Notes: generated from the sequence alone by a model not told the origin. Shown: positions 36,257-44,766, numbered from the stretch's first letter. The stretch: 64,000 nt of DNA from Phycisphaerales bacterium (GCA_030149165.1 JASBRY010000005.1:53013-117012), one strand, 5' to 3'. A program made the numbers and translations.

Positions 36257-36715
36257 TTACCTGGGTCCCATGCCGTAGCGTGTGGTCGGCCAATCCAGCA
36301 TGTCGTAGACGCGCAGCGCTTTGAGGCGCGGCTTCCACTTGTTCACGAAATCCACATGCGACGAGTGCACGACATACATATTGAGGTCGGCTTCGTTCTC
36401 GAATCCCAGATAGATCGCGAGGTCGTAGTCGCCGCGCACTGTTGATCGGCCGGTATCGAGGTGCTTGCCGGCGGCGAAGGTGCTGACGGTCGGGATCGTC
36501 CCCAGCATCCAGTCGGCGTCGTGGAGGATCTCGTGGAAATCGGAGGGATTGGCGAGTTCCACGAACACGATGTGTCCGATCATCGCCGGAGGAGGTGGCG
36601 GCGGGACAGGCGCTCGGCTCGTACGCGACGATCCTGAACAGGAGGTGAGGGACACAAAAAATACGGCGATCAGTGTGGTCTTCAGTGCGGATAGCACGGT
36701 TTGGGTGATTTTCAT
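36257..36715 (-). CDS. Lipoprotein with Dabb (stress-responsive barrel) domain
   Basis: The 152-residue protein has a signal peptide with lipobox LTSC, a proline run, and a Dabb ferredoxin-like domain: MIGHIVFVELANPSDFHEILHDADWML, then AIYLGFENEADLNMYVVHSSHVDFVNKW. Dabb domains are small dimeric barrels of varied or unknown role; a lipid-anchored one is uncommon. TACCAT 6 bases upstream sets the ATG at 36715. It converges on rarD with an 8-base gap. Confidence 0.75.
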   Translation of the reverse strand: MKITQTVLSALKTTLIAVFFVSLTSCSGSSRTSRAPVPPPPPPAMIGHIVFVELANPSDFHEILHDADWMLGTIPTVSTFAAGKHLDTGRSTVRGDYDLAIYLGFENEADLNMYVVHSSHVDFVNKWKPRLKALRVYDMLDWPTTRYGMGPR

Positions 36716-36721
36716 AGATCG

Positions 36722-36727
36722 ATGGTA
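36722..36727 (-). promoter_or_regulatory. Minus-10-like hexamer before the Dabb lipoprotein gene
   Basis: TACCAT ends 6 bases before the ATG, divergent from the hexamer at 36763-36768. Confidence 0.45.
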
Positions 36728-36762
36728 TCCGATTGTGTCAGCGGGGCGCACTGGGTTGCTGT

Positions 36763-36768
36763 TATGGT
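36763..36768 (+). promoter_or_regulatory. Minus-10-like hexamer upstream of parS
   Basis: TATGGT lies 6 bases before an in-frame ATG at 36775 and 63 bases before the ATG at 36832. A transcript from here would run through the parS palindrome. Confidence 0.4.
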
Positions 36769-36780
36769 GTAGAGATGAAT

Positions 36781-36796
36781 TGTTCCACGTGGAACA
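36781..36796. promoter_or_regulatory. parS site (ParB-binding palindrome)
   Basis: TGTTCCACGTGGAACA is a perfect 16-base palindrome matching the bacterial parS consensus TGTTNCACGTGNAACA, identical in the core to Pseudomonas-type sites. ParB-CTP loads here and organises origin regions for segregation. It is the only copy I noticed. parA and parB are not in the window. Confidence 0.8.
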
Positions 36797-36831
36797 TGAC
36801 AGGATTTGTGCGCCCAGATGGAGACATAGTC

Positions 36832-37176
36832 ATGAATGATTTAGATACGTCGGGAATGGATACAGGACGGCAAGAAGATGTGCAGGGATTGTGCGCGCGG
36901 ATTGAACGGCTGGAGCGGCGCAATCGTCGGCTGGTTGTTGGGATGGTTGGGGTGGGGTTGCTCGGCGCGGGAGCGCTGCTGGGTGGGATGAACGCGGCGG
37001 CTAAAGACAAGGTCATCGCGTATACGGCGACGGATGAGACGATGTATCGCGTGTATGAGTCTGGTCGGATTGAGTACCTGCGGCTGGATCAGGATCCGCC
37101 TCGCACAGCGCACGGGGTGTTTGATTGGGGTGTGGTGAAGATTGATGAGAACTACACGCTGCGCGATCGGCCGTAG
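36832..37176 (+). CDS. Coiled-coil membrane-anchored protein, unknown
   Basis: The 114-residue protein has a short polar start, a helix rich in Arg and Glu (LCARIERLERRNRR) that may form a coiled coil, one membrane helix (VVGMVGVGLLGAGALLGG), and an exported tail ending in a small beta domain. No family is recognised. GGAG 9 bases before 36832 favours this start; the ATG at 36775, 6 bases after a TATGGT, would put parS inside the coding region and is the alternative. Confidence 0.55.
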   Translation: MNDLDTSGMDTGRQEDVQGLCARIERLERRNRRLVVGMVGVGLLGAGALLGGMNAAAKDKVIAYTATDETMYRVYESGRIEYLRLDQDPPRTAHGVFDWGVVKIDENYTLRDRP

Positions 37177-37211
37177 ACGGTCTTGCTGAAGCAGTCCTGT
37201 TCGATCCCGCT

Positions 37212-37217
37212 TACACT
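37212..37217 (+). promoter_or_regulatory. Minus-10-like hexamer before the PEGA lipoprotein gene
   Basis: TACACT lies 30 bases before the ATG, leaving room for the AAGGAG site; this is a leadered promoter. Confidence 0.35.
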
Positions 37218-37247
37218 GGTCTGGACATCTTCTGAAGGAGCTCTTTG

Positions 37248-37694
37248 ATGAAGGCATGGATTGCTGGTGCGGTGGTTGCGGGTTTGATGGCGGTGTCGTT
37301 GGGATCGCTGGGCGGGTGCGCGACGATCCGCAATGAGAAGTTTAAAGAAGTGGAGTTCACGAGCGATCCGAGCGGGGCGACGGTCGTGGTTGAGGAGGAG
37401 GTTGTGGGTACAACGCCTACGGTTGTGGAGGTGGCGCGGAAGGGGCGGGACAAGCAGGTGGAGATCGCGCTCGATGGGTACAAGACGGTTCGGCTGAATC
37501 TGGATCGGTCGGTCGAGGGCAAGACGATCTTCGGCGGGTTGATCGGGATGAGCGTCGATGCGATCTCGGGGAAGGCGGGGACCTACACGGACAGCGTGCA
37601 TGTGGTGCTGGAGGAGGGGGAGGGTGTGGTTGAGGTGGACTCGAAGGATCTCGATGCGCTGAAGGAAGAAGAGATCGAAGAAGTCTCGGAGTGA
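37248..37694 (+). CDS. PEGA-domain lipoprotein
   Basis: The 148-residue product has a signal peptide with lipobox LGGC at about residues 21-24 and a PEGA-type domain: VEFTSDPSGATVVVEEEVVGTTPTVVEV, then KQVEIALDGYKTVRLNL. PEGA domains are small beta sandwiches of surface proteins, probably binding other envelope components. The C-terminal third is acidic. AAGGAG before the ATG supports the start. Its stop touches the pentapeptide gene stop on the other strand. Confidence 0.8.
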   Translation: MKAWIAGAVVAGLMAVSLGSLGGCATIRNEKFKEVEFTSDPSGATVVVEEEVVGTTPTVVEVARKGRDKQVEIALDGYKTVRLNLDRSVEGKTIFGGLIGMSVDAISGKAGTYTDSVHVVLEEGEGVVEVDSKDLDALKEEEIEEVSE

Positions 37695-38351
37695 TTATTC
37701 ATCAATCACACGCACTCCCAACGCTTGCATGAGGGCGGGGGCTTGGGATGGGGTGATGGTGATGTGTTTGAGCTGGGTTGGGGATATGGCGATTGACTCG
37801 ATGAGCGAATCGCGGAGGTCGAGGTGATCGATCTTGGCGTCGATGAGGCGGAGGTTGCGCGCGTCGCAGTGGTTGATCGCGAGGGAGTGGATGGTGGCGC
37901 CGGAGAGGTCGAGGCTCGTGAGCTGGCAGTGATCGAAACGGACGCGCGTGAGCTTGGTTTCGGTGAGCAGCATGTCGGGGGCTTTGCAGTCTTTGAAGTG
38001 GACATCGCGGAGGTCGGCGCCTCTTGCGTCGAATCCGGTGAGTTTGGTGTTGGTGATGTGGACACGGATGAGTCGCGCGTCGATCCAGGTGGCGCTGGAG
38101 AGGTCGGCGGTCTGGATCTCACAATCGGTCCAGCGTGAGGACGGGAGTGTCGATGAGAGCAACGCTGTGTTGGTGAGTTTGGATTGATCGAATGCGATCG
38201 AACGCGCGTGGATAGGTTGGGTGAAGGGGGTGTTGAGGCGGGTGTGCTCGATCGCGGCGTTGTCATGCAGTGTTGATGGAGCGTCGCTGAACTCGACGGC
38301 GTCGAGGTCTGGGGGTTCTGGGGTGATGTGTTTGATTTGGTTGCTCATCAT
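37695..38351 (-). CDS. Pentapeptide-repeat protein
   Basis: The 218-residue protein is largely a right-handed beta helix of five-residue repeats: STRWTDCEIQTADLSSATW-like turns, then LTGFDARGADLRDVHFKDC, LTRVRFDHCQLTSLDLSGA and RNLRLIDAKIDHLDLRD. Such proteins can mimic DNA or act as scaffolds; nothing here tells which. It overlaps the preceding small gene as TGATG, so it is the third gene of the glyA operon. There is no signal peptide. Confidence 0.85.
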   Translation of the reverse strand: MMSNQIKHITPEPPDLDAVEFSDAPSTLHDNAAIEHTRLNTPFTQPIHARSIAFDQSKLTNTALLSSTLPSSRWTDCEIQTADLSSATWIDARLIRVHITNTKLTGFDARGADLRDVHFKDCKAPDMLLTETKLTRVRFDHCQLTSLDLSGATIHSLAINHCDARNLRLIDAKIDHLDLRDSLIESIAISPTQLKHITITPSQAPALMQALGVRVIDE

Positions 38352-38674
38352 CAAATCGGGCGACCTTGATAGGTTACTTCCCAGTCTCTCATGAAGTGCA
38401 GGTCGGGATGCTGTTTCAACGAAATCACAATCGCGGAAACATCTGTGTCAGAGAAATCCTGGTGGTAGCGGATCTCGATCCTGTTTGGAGCAAGCATCGC
38501 GGCAAGCGCGTTTCCCTTGTAGTTGTCTTCGTATGAGATTGAATCTGATTTCTGATCCCTGTGTTCCCTGCTGACCGGGAAGAAGATCGCTCCGCTCTGA
38601 TTGAAAACCAACTTTGCTGAGAAACTGACATGAGACAGCAACGGCTCGATATGGTCCAGCCCGCGAATGACCAT
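38351..38674 (-). CDS. Hypothetical protein in the glyA operon
   Basis: The 107-residue protein has no signal, helix or motif I recognise, though LAPNRIEIRYHQDFSDTDVSAIVISL and HPDLHFMRDWEVTY suggest an alpha-beta fold. It overlaps glyA and the pentapeptide gene by one base each (TGATG), so it is translationally coupled to both. Codons are less biased and more A/T-rich than glyA, suggesting a recent arrival. Confidence 0.6.
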   Translation of the reverse strand: MVIRGLDHIEPLLSHVSFSAKLVFNQSGAIFFPVSREHRDQKSDSISYEDNYKGNALAAMLAPNRIEIRYHQDFSDTDVSAIVISLKQHPDLHFMRDWEVTYQGRPI

Positions 38675-39969
38675 CAGTGGGCGAGGGGGAACTGTTTGCA
38701 GAGGGTGGCGACTTCGGTGCGGACTGAGGCGATGACGGATTCATTGCCTTTGGATTCGATGATTTGGTTGATCCAGTTGGCGATCTGGGTCATCTCTTGT
38801 TCTTTGAATCCGCGCGTGGTGGTTGCGGGGGTTCCGAGTCTCAGTCCGGAGGTAACCATGGGTGGTCGTGGGTCGTCGGGGATGCCGTTTTTGTTGGTGA
38901 TGAGTCCGGCGTCTTCGAGCCACTGTTCGGCTTCTTTGCCGGTGAGTTCGGCGTCTTTTTCGACCAATGAAACGAGCATGAGGTGGTTGTCTGTTCCGCC
39001 GCTTGTTATGCGGAAGCCGTGGTTGGTCAACGCAGCGGAGAGTGCTTGTGCGTTTTTGATGACTTGTTGTTGGTAGGCTTTGAACTCTGGTTTGAGTGCT
39101 TCTCCGAAGGCGACGGCTTTGGCGGTGATGATGTGCATCAGTGGGCCGCCTTGGACTCCGGGGAAGACATTGCGGTTGATGAGTTTATTGAGCTCTTCGT
39201 CGTTGGTCATGATGAGACCACCACGCGGACCACGCAGGGATTTGTGTGTAGTGGTGGTGACGATGTGGGCGTGGGGGAAGGGGCTTGGGTGTTCTCCTGC
39301 GGCGACCAAACCAGCAATGTGGGAGATGTCGGCCATGAGTGTGGCGCCGACTTCGTCGGCGATTTCGCGGAATCGTTTGAAGTCGATGACTCTTGGGTAT
39401 GCGGAGTATCCACAGAGGATCATTTTGGGTTTGTGTTCTTTGGCGGCGGCGAGGACGGAGTCGTAGTCGATCTGTTCGTGTTGCGGGTGATTGGTGTCGT
39501 AGTGGAGTGCGTAGTGGACTGGGTTGTAGAAGATTCCTGAGAAGTTGAGGAACATGCCGTGGGAGAGGTGTCCGCCGTCTTTGAGGACGAGGGAGAGGAA
39601 GGTGTCTCCGGGTTCCATCATGGTCATGAACGCAGCGGTGTTTGCTTGGGCGCCGGAGTGCGGCTGGACATTGGCGAACTTGCATCCGAAGAGTTCTTTG
39701 GCGCGATCGCGGGCGAGTTGTTCGACGGCGTCGTGGTGGACGCATCCGCCGTAGTAGCGGCGTCCGGGGTACCCTTCGGCGTATTTGTTGGTCATGCATG
39801 TTCCCGCGGCGACGGTGACGGCGGGTGACGCGTGGTTCTCGGAGGCGATCAGCTCGATGGTGGTTTCCTGGCGTTCGCGCTCAAGGGTGACGAGCTCGGC
39901 AACCTGCGGATCGGTCGCGGCGATGGTGTCGATGATGGCTTGATCGATTGAGTGGGTTGTGGTCGTCAT
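38674..39969 (-). CDS. glyA: Serine hydroxymethyltransferase
   Basis: GlyA interconverts serine and glycine, loading one-carbon units on tetrahydrofolate. The 431 residues include [50 protein letters not shown], and the PLP lysine in [16 protein letters not shown]. All active-site patterns are intact. It leads an operon with a small unknown gene and a pentapeptide-repeat gene. serA, which feeds serine synthesis, is 13 kb away. Confidence 0.98.
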   Translation of the reverse strand: MTTTTHSIDQAIIDTIAATDPQVAELVTLERERQETTIELIASENHASPAVTVAAGTCMTNKYAEGYPGRRYYGGCVHHDAVEQLARDRAKELFGCKFANVQPHSGAQANTAAFMTMMEPGDTFLSLVLKDGGHLSHGMFLNFSGIFYNPVHYALHYDTNHPQHEQIDYDSVLAAAKEHKPKMILCGYSAYPRVIDFKRFREIADEVGATLMADISHIAGLVAAGEHPSPFPHAHIVTTTTHKSLRGPRGGLIMTNDEELNKLINRNVFPGVQGGPLMHIITAKAVAFGEALKPEFKAYQQQVIKNAQALSAALTNHGFRITSGGTDNHLMLVSLVEKDAELTGKEAEQWLEDAGLITNKNGIPDDPRPPMVTSGLRLGTPATTTRGFKEQEMTQIANWINQIIESKGNESVIASVRTEVATLCKQFPLAH

Positions 39970-40031
39970 GAGGGGATGGTAGGAGATTTTTGGTGCGTTG
40001 GTTGGCTGGAAATGGGGTTGGTTTTATTGGT

Positions 40032-40060
40032 TTGGGGATTGGGGGTCGGTTTGGTACACT
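40032..40060 (+). promoter_or_regulatory. Putative promoter of the fibre-like protein gene
   Basis: TTGGGG at 40032-40037 and TACACT at 40055-40060 are 17 bases apart, the ideal spacing, 33 bases before the ATG, which is preceded by GGAGG. Confidence 0.5.
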
Positions 40061-40092
40061 GGGGGATCAATCTGATACGGAGGAGAACTGAT

Positions 40093-41808
40093 ATGGATAT
40101 GTTGAATCGTTGTGCTTTGGGTGTCGTTGCGGGGCTGACTGTTGGTTTGGGTGGGATGACTGCGGAAGCGGCGCCGATTACTTATCAGGGGGTGCTGGAG
40201 GATGGTGGGTCTCCGGCGGATGGGATGTACGACATGCGGTTTTACATCGGTGATGCGCCGGTGCTGGGGTTCTTTCTGCAGTTCATCGATGTGACGGATG
40301 TGGTGGTCGAGGACGGCTTGTTTGAGGTGGAGCTGGACTTTGATGATGTGCACTTTGATGGATCGGATCGGTGGATGGAGGTGCGTGTGGAGGGGCAGGC
40401 GCTGAGTCCTCGGACTAAGATCAACTATGCGCCGTACGCGATCCGTGCGAGTCATGCGACGGTGGCGGAGGATCTTGAAGTGCCTTGGGTGGTGGTGACG
40501 GATACGGATGTGGTGGATGCGACCTCGTCGCGTGGGATTCCATTGCGTGGATACATGTCGAACGAGTTTCTGACGAATCCGGCTGTGCTGGGAGAGACGG
40601 ATTCGCGGGAAGCGGGCGCGGCGGGTGTGCTGGGTCTGGCAAACTCTCGATCGGATACTTCCGACGCGGCGGGTGTGCGCGGCGAATCGGACTCCACAGG
40701 GTTCAGCGGCTACGGCGTGCACGGGATTCATCGTGGCAATGGGTTCGCGGTGTATGGCCAAAACATGGGCGTCGGGAGCGGGGTGGTCGGCACGACACAG
40801 GGTGGGCTCGGCGTACTGGGCACAACGATGGACGGGACGGGGGTGTTTGGGACCTCGACCAACGGGCTTGGCGTGCGCGCGAGCTCGGGGACTGAGAGCG
40901 GCATGAGAACAACCACCAACTCGGGAGCGGCGGCGATCGAGGGATCGCGCGGCGACAGCGGGACGGAGTTCTTTGGTGCGAGCGCTGATTACGGACTCGA
41001 AGCGTACAACACGGACACAGACGGCGAGGGCACGGCGATCTATGGAGAAGGCGGACGCATCGGGGTTCGTGGGGTGGCGCTCCCGGATGGGTTCGGCGTG
41101 GATCTGACGCGGATCGGTGTTGATGGGTTCGCGGGTGGATTCTCGACGGGCGCGAACATGATCTATGGTCTGCGCGGCTTTGCGCAGAATCCGGCGAACG
41201 GCGGGAATCGGACGGCGTACGGCGTCTATGGCGGGGCGCAGGTGGGGAACTCGGCGAATACTTCCTACGGGGTGTTCGGCGAAACGGTTGGCCCTGGAGG
41301 GACGCAGTACGCTGGATACTTCCAGGGGGATGTGCATGTCGCGGGGACGCTCTCAAAATCATCGGGGTCGTTCAAGATTGATCATCCGATGGATCCGGAG
41401 AACAAGTACCTGTCCCATTCGTTTGTGGAATCTCCTGAGATGATGAATGTGTACTCAGGCGTGATCACGCTTGATGAGCACGGCGGTGCGGTGGTCGAGC
41501 TTCCGGAGTACTTTGAGTCATTGAATCGGGACTTCCGGTATCAGCTCACAGCAGTTGGCGCGGCGATGCCTGAGCTGCATGTCGCGAGCTTGATCGAGGG
41601 GAACTCGTTTGCGATCGGTGGCGGCGCTGCGGGCATGCAGGTCAGCTGGGAAGTGAGCGGCGTTCGTCAGGATGCTTCGGCGCTGTATCGTCCGATTCAG
41701 GTCGAACAGGACAAGCAACCAGAGCATCGTGGTTTGTATCTCGATCCCGAGGCGTTTGGGTTCGGACGCGAGCGCACGATCCATCGTTCGGGACGCAAGA
41801 CGCCTTGA
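40093..41808 (+). CDS. Large secreted fibre-like surface protein
   Basis: The 571-residue product has a signal peptide (cleavage near AEAAP, residue 27), a first domain ITYQGVLEDGGSPADGMYDMRFYI, and a long repetitive glycine-rich middle with GVLG, GVFG, GVYG, GVRG turns resembling viral tail or trimeric fibre shafts. The C-terminal domain, from SGSFKIDHPMDPENKYLSHSF to VSWEVSGVRQDA, is a conserved module of such proteins in several bacterial phyla. It is probably exposed on the envelope; the ligand is unknown. GGAGG precedes the ATG. Confidence 0.75.
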   Translation: MDMLNRCALGVVAGLTVGLGGMTAEAAPITYQGVLEDGGSPADGMYDMRFYIGDAPVLGFFLQFIDVTDVVVEDGLFEVELDFDDVHFDGSDRWMEVRVEGQALSPRTKINYAPYAIRASHATVAEDLEVPWVVVTDTDVVDATSSRGIPLRGYMSNEFLTNPAVLGETDSREAGAAGVLGLANSRSDTSDAAGVRGESDSTGFSGYGVHGIHRGNGFAVYGQNMGVGSGVVGTTQGGLGVLGTTMDGTGVFGTSTNGLGVRASSGTESGMRTTTNSGAAAIEGSRGDSGTEFFGASADYGLEAYNTDTDGEGTAIYGEGGRIGVRGVALPDGFGVDLTRIGVDGFAGGFSTGANMIYGLRGFAQNPANGGNRTAYGVYGGAQVGNSANTSYGVFGETVGPGGTQYAGYFQGDVHVAGTLSKSSGSFKIDHPMDPENKYLSHSFVESPEMMNVYSGVITLDEHGGAVVELPEYFESLNRDFRYQLTAVGAAMPELHVASLIEGNSFAIGGGAAGMQVSWEVSGVRQDASALYRPIQVEQDKQPEHRGLYLDPEAFGFGRERTIHRSGRKTP

Positions 41809-41814
41809 GTTGAT

Positions 41815-42825
41815 TTAGTCGTTGTTGTTCTTGGCGCTGACGGGCTTTCTGTACATCGAATAGACGGCGAAGAGGTCGGTCTCGAGGTTCATGCGCTCGT
41901 CCCATCCGAGCGCGGCGCCCATGGTGCGCGCGTAGGCGGATTCGTCTTGGTCGTGGGAGAGGACTTGGAATCCGGCTTTGGTCCATGCGGATTCTGGCCA
42001 GGGATTTGAGATGTCGGACCAGGGTTTTTGGGGGTCTGGTTTGGGTCCGAGGGATTCGATGATGACGATGGCGCCGGGGTTGAGGATGTCGTAGAGGTGT
42101 CCGAGCATTTCAGCGTCGGACATTTCCCATCCGACTGGGGGCGGGAAGTTGGGGTTGAGTTTTTCGGGTTTGACATAGCCGTGTTTGAGGAGGTTGCGGG
42201 AGATGAAGAGGTCGTATCCAGCGCCGACTTGTGTGCGGGCGGATTCTTCATTGGGCCAGCTTCCTTCGATGAGTGTGACTGAGCCGGAGGTTGGTTCTTT
42301 GAGGTCCCCTACTGCTTCGCAGTTGTCGTAGATTGCGGTGAGGATGGGGTCGATCTCGACTCCGGTGACATGAGCGCCCATCTGCGCCCAGAGTCGGAGT
42401 TGTCCGAGTTGGCCGTATCCGAGGTCGATGATGTTGGCGTTGTTGATGGTGAAGTCTGGTGCGTGCTGATGGAGGAGGTCGAGCGTGCGCGCGTAGACGA
42501 GGGGTGAGCCGTAGAAAGTGGAGTAGTAGTCGATTGGTGTGATATCGAGTTGACGGAGTTTTTGTTGTTGTTCTTCTGAGAGGTTGTTGTATTCGTCTTC
42601 GTTGACTGCTTTGTTTGGTCTGAAGGATGCGTAGATCGTGCGGGACTCGCATACTGGGAGGTGCTCGACTTGATCAAGCATTTGTTGTGCTTGGGGGGAT
42701 GTGTAGATCTCACGGAGCTGCTCGGCGTCGTTGAGCAGTGATTGGAGGGGGTGGTCTTCGGTTTGTGATGGAGCCGCGGATGAGACTGCAACGAGTGCGG
42801 TGGCGGCGAGTGTTTGGATGAGCAT
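41815..42825 (-). CDS. Exported protein with SAM-methyltransferase fold
   Basis: The 336 residues begin with a signal peptide (TLAATALVAVSSAAPS, cleavage near 18), unusual for this fold. The core shows class I methyltransferase motifs: NIIDLGYGQLGQLRLWAQMG (motif I, with Tyr for the usual Cys/Gly) and VTGVEIDP (motif II), then YDLFISRNLLKHGYV and a late GAIVIIESLG. No SAM is expected outside the cytoplasm, so it may bind another ligand. AGGAG precedes the ATG. Confidence 0.65.
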   Translation of the reverse strand: MLIQTLAATALVAVSSAAPSQTEDHPLQSLLNDAEQLREIYTSPQAQQMLDQVEHLPVCESRTIYASFRPNKAVNEDEYNNLSEEQQQKLRQLDITPIDYYSTFYGSPLVYARTLDLLHQHAPDFTINNANIIDLGYGQLGQLRLWAQMGAHVTGVEIDPILTAIYDNCEAVGDLKEPTSGSVTLIEGSWPNEESARTQVGAGYDLFISRNLLKHGYVKPEKLNPNFPPPVGWEMSDAEMLGHLYDILNPGAIVIIESLGPKPDPQKPWSDISNPWPESAWTKAGFQVLSHDQDESAYARTMGAALGWDERMNLETDLFAVYSMYRKPVSAKNNND

Positions 42826-42922
42826 TGGTTTCTCCTGTGCAGTTGAGAATACCGCTAGACCCAAATGGGGTTGCTTGGAAATCATCTGATTTCAAAACAA
42901 TGGTCGTAGTAAAACAACTCTG

Positions 42923-43861
42923 TTAACGAAGAGTCCAGTGCATTGCTGGGATAGCGACAAATGTAAACATCCCGAGCAATGCTGCGATGGTTCCGAGGAT
43001 GATGAGTAGCAACGAGGGGCGTATGCGCCAACCGATTCTGATGGCACTGATCCAAAACACTATGAGCCAGAGAATGGTGACATAGATTGTCGTCAGAAAG
43101 AGGATTGAAGGGGTGACAGTCGCAACATTGTAATAGATCGATTCAACTCGACAGGCTTGAAACAATACCATCCCAGCGAGGATGCTCAGTAGAAATGCTC
43201 GAGCAATATGCTTCACTTGGATCTTTGCGATTCTTCTGGTTACTGGGACTGCAAGCAGGACGGCAGACCAGATTGTTGCGAAACCGGTAGCTAACAACAA
43301 TCCGACGAGCATGTCAAAGAACGATGGGAGCCAGGGCATGGTTCCAATTAGGCTTGGGTTGAATCCTGCAGGTGTCCTTTGAAAGTGCACAAGTGGTGAG
43401 AAGATCGAGTTACTGATCATCATGAGAGGACCAGTGTAGCCGTAGGTTTGGTACGCGGCTTTCGGTGTGTTGAAGGCCCATTGATCTATCGCATGCCAGT
43501 TGTAGTAGCCATATGGGATCGAAGCGAGAAGATGGAGTACAACTGTCATCAGCAGTACCCAGATTGCTAGCTGTTTCAGCGAGACTGAGTGCGCGATAGT
43601 CACTCGATTCCAATAGATCCAAGGAAAAATTAGTCGAGCTATTGTCTTTGGTGTGCGCCAGATCATGCTCATCGCAGATCGTGCATGTTCTGTATACCAA
43701 GTGAGCGTGTTGTGGTTTGGTTCAAAAACACTGATCCAAGCAAAGTCGATCCCACACTCGGTGCACTTCCCATTGATTGGGCAACTTGTAGTCCATGTGG
43801 CAATTACACCCGATTGGTCGTAACCACACTTTGGACATCTTGGCAAACTTGGCTTGGGCAC
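42923..43861 (-). CDS. Zinc-ribbon multi-pass membrane protein, unknown
   Basis: The 312-residue protein has an N-terminal ribbon (CPKCGYDQSG then CTECGIDF) and about five to six membrane helices between residues 95 and 310. No family function is known. It starts with GTG, with TAAACT 5 bases upstream, which supports that start. Base composition is much lower in GC than flanking genes. It lies 8 bases after the metallophosphoesterase stop but appears to have its own promoter. Confidence 0.65.
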   Translation of the reverse strand: MPKPSLPRCPKCGYDQSGVIATWTTSCPINGKCTECGIDFAWISVFEPNHNTLTWYTEHARSAMSMIWRTPKTIARLIFPWIYWNRVTIAHSVSLKQLAIWVLLMTVVLHLLASIPYGYYNWHAIDQWAFNTPKAAYQTYGYTGPLMMISNSIFSPLVHFQRTPAGFNPSLIGTMPWLPSFFDMLVGLLLATGFATIWSAVLLAVPVTRRIAKIQVKHIARAFLLSILAGMVLFQACRVESIYYNVATVTPSILFLTTIYVTILWLIVFWISAIRIGWRIRPSLLLIILGTIAALLGMFTFVAIPAMHWTLR

Positions 43862-43866
43862 AATTC

Positions 43867-43872
43867 AGTTTA
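43867..43872 (-). promoter_or_regulatory. Minus-10-like hexamer before the zinc-ribbon membrane gene
   Basis: TAAACT ends 5 bases before the GTG start and overlaps the metallophosphoesterase stop codon. Confidence 0.4.
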
Positions 43873-44766
43873 CTGAATATGCACGAGGTTTGTTGCGGCT
43901 TGGGAGAGGGTAGGTTCGTGGTCGAGGTCGATTGGGAGGTAGACGCCTTTGTCGTGGTCGGTGTTGAGGACGATGGCGTTGGGCTGGACGAGGGAATAGC
44001 CGTTGGTAGCGTGTTCGTGTCCGAGGATGAAGAGGTTGACTCCCCAGGACTCGACGAGGTCTTCGAGTTGTTCGTGGTCGTATCCGCGTCCCCATGTCAT
44101 GAGGTGTGCTGATCCGACGCGTGGTTCGTAGTCTTGTTCGGTGAGGTCGCGGCTGAGGATGGTGGTGTCGAACTTGGCCATCATCCCTGGGCCTGGGAGG
44201 GAGTGGGCGCAGAGGATGTCTCCCTGCGGGCAGTGGGCGCGGAGGGCGATGGGCATGGAGAAGATGAAGTCTTTGACGGCGTCGCGGACGAGCTCGGCTT
44301 GGTCACCAAACTCTTGATCGATGCCGTCGTTGAATGCTTTGACGCAGCGGACGCCGTTCTTGACTATGAGGGAATCGATGGCTTGGGCGAGTTCGTGGTT
44401 GGCGAGGAGGAAGTGGACGAACTCGGGGTATTGGGTTTTGAGTTTGGCGACTCTGGTGAGTCCTCGGAAGGAGGTATCGACAGGGGGTGGATCGCTTGGC
44501 TTGGTGGGTTTGAGATCGGGGTGGATGATCTCGTGGAGGGTGAGGTGTTTGGGCTGGGAACCAAACTCGCCGTCGAGTCCGGCGGCGGCGACGACGGCGC
44601 GGAAGTTGCGAGGATGGTCGTGCGTGTCTCCGGTCGCGATGAGGTGTCCCGGCGCTTCGATGCGATCGATGGAACCTTGTCGGCATGATGCTTCACGATT
44701 CGCTTGCGCTCCATCGCGGAGTGTCTGTGCGACTTCGTGCGGGTTGGACATGTCGATGGTGTACAT
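43870..44766 (-). CDS. Calcineurin-like metallophosphoesterase
   Basis: The 298 residues hold the two-metal site: GDTHDH near residue 46, LANHELAQ replacing the usual GNHE, a histidine in LCAHSLPGPG, and ILGHEHATNG. This superfamily hydrolyses phosphomonoesters, diesters or nucleotides; the substrate is not evident. The N-terminal 35 residues are poorly conserved; TATCCT 9 bases before the first ATG fits that start. No signal peptide is visible. Confidence 0.88.
   Translation of the reverse strand: MYTIDMSNPHEVAQTLRDGAQANREASCRQGSIDRIEAPGHLIATGDTHDHPRNFRAVVAAAGLDGEFGSQPKHLTLHEIIHPDLKPTKPSDPPPVDTSFRGLTRVAKLKTQYPEFVHFLLANHELAQAIDSLIVKNGVRCVKAFNDGIDQEFGDQAELVRDAVKDFIFSMPIALRAHCPQGDILCAHSLPGPGMMAKFDTTILSRDLTEQDYEPRVGSAHLMTWGRGYDHEQLEDLVESWGVNLFILGHEHATNGYSLVQPNAIVLNTDHDKGVYLPIDLDHEPTLSQAATNLVHIQ

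Larger units (their letters stand above)
35700..36800. other. Strand-composition switch, candidate replication origin region
   Basis: Counting G and C in 60-base lines, C exceeds G in every line from 35341 to 35700, lines are mixed from 35701 to 36420, and G exceeds C afterwards. The same polarity persists by eye across both flanks of the window. A parS palindrome lies at 36781-36796. No cluster of exact DnaA boxes and no dnaA gene was found. Confidence 0.5.

Noticed and set aside
35700..36800. Replication terminus as explanation of the skew switch
   Set aside because: The sign change (C-rich to G-rich with increasing coordinate) is that of an origin, and parS sites cluster at origins.
36600..36850. 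DnaA boxes near parS
   Set aside because: Only weak matches such as TGCGGATAG (two mismatches to TGTGGATAA) were found; no cluster.
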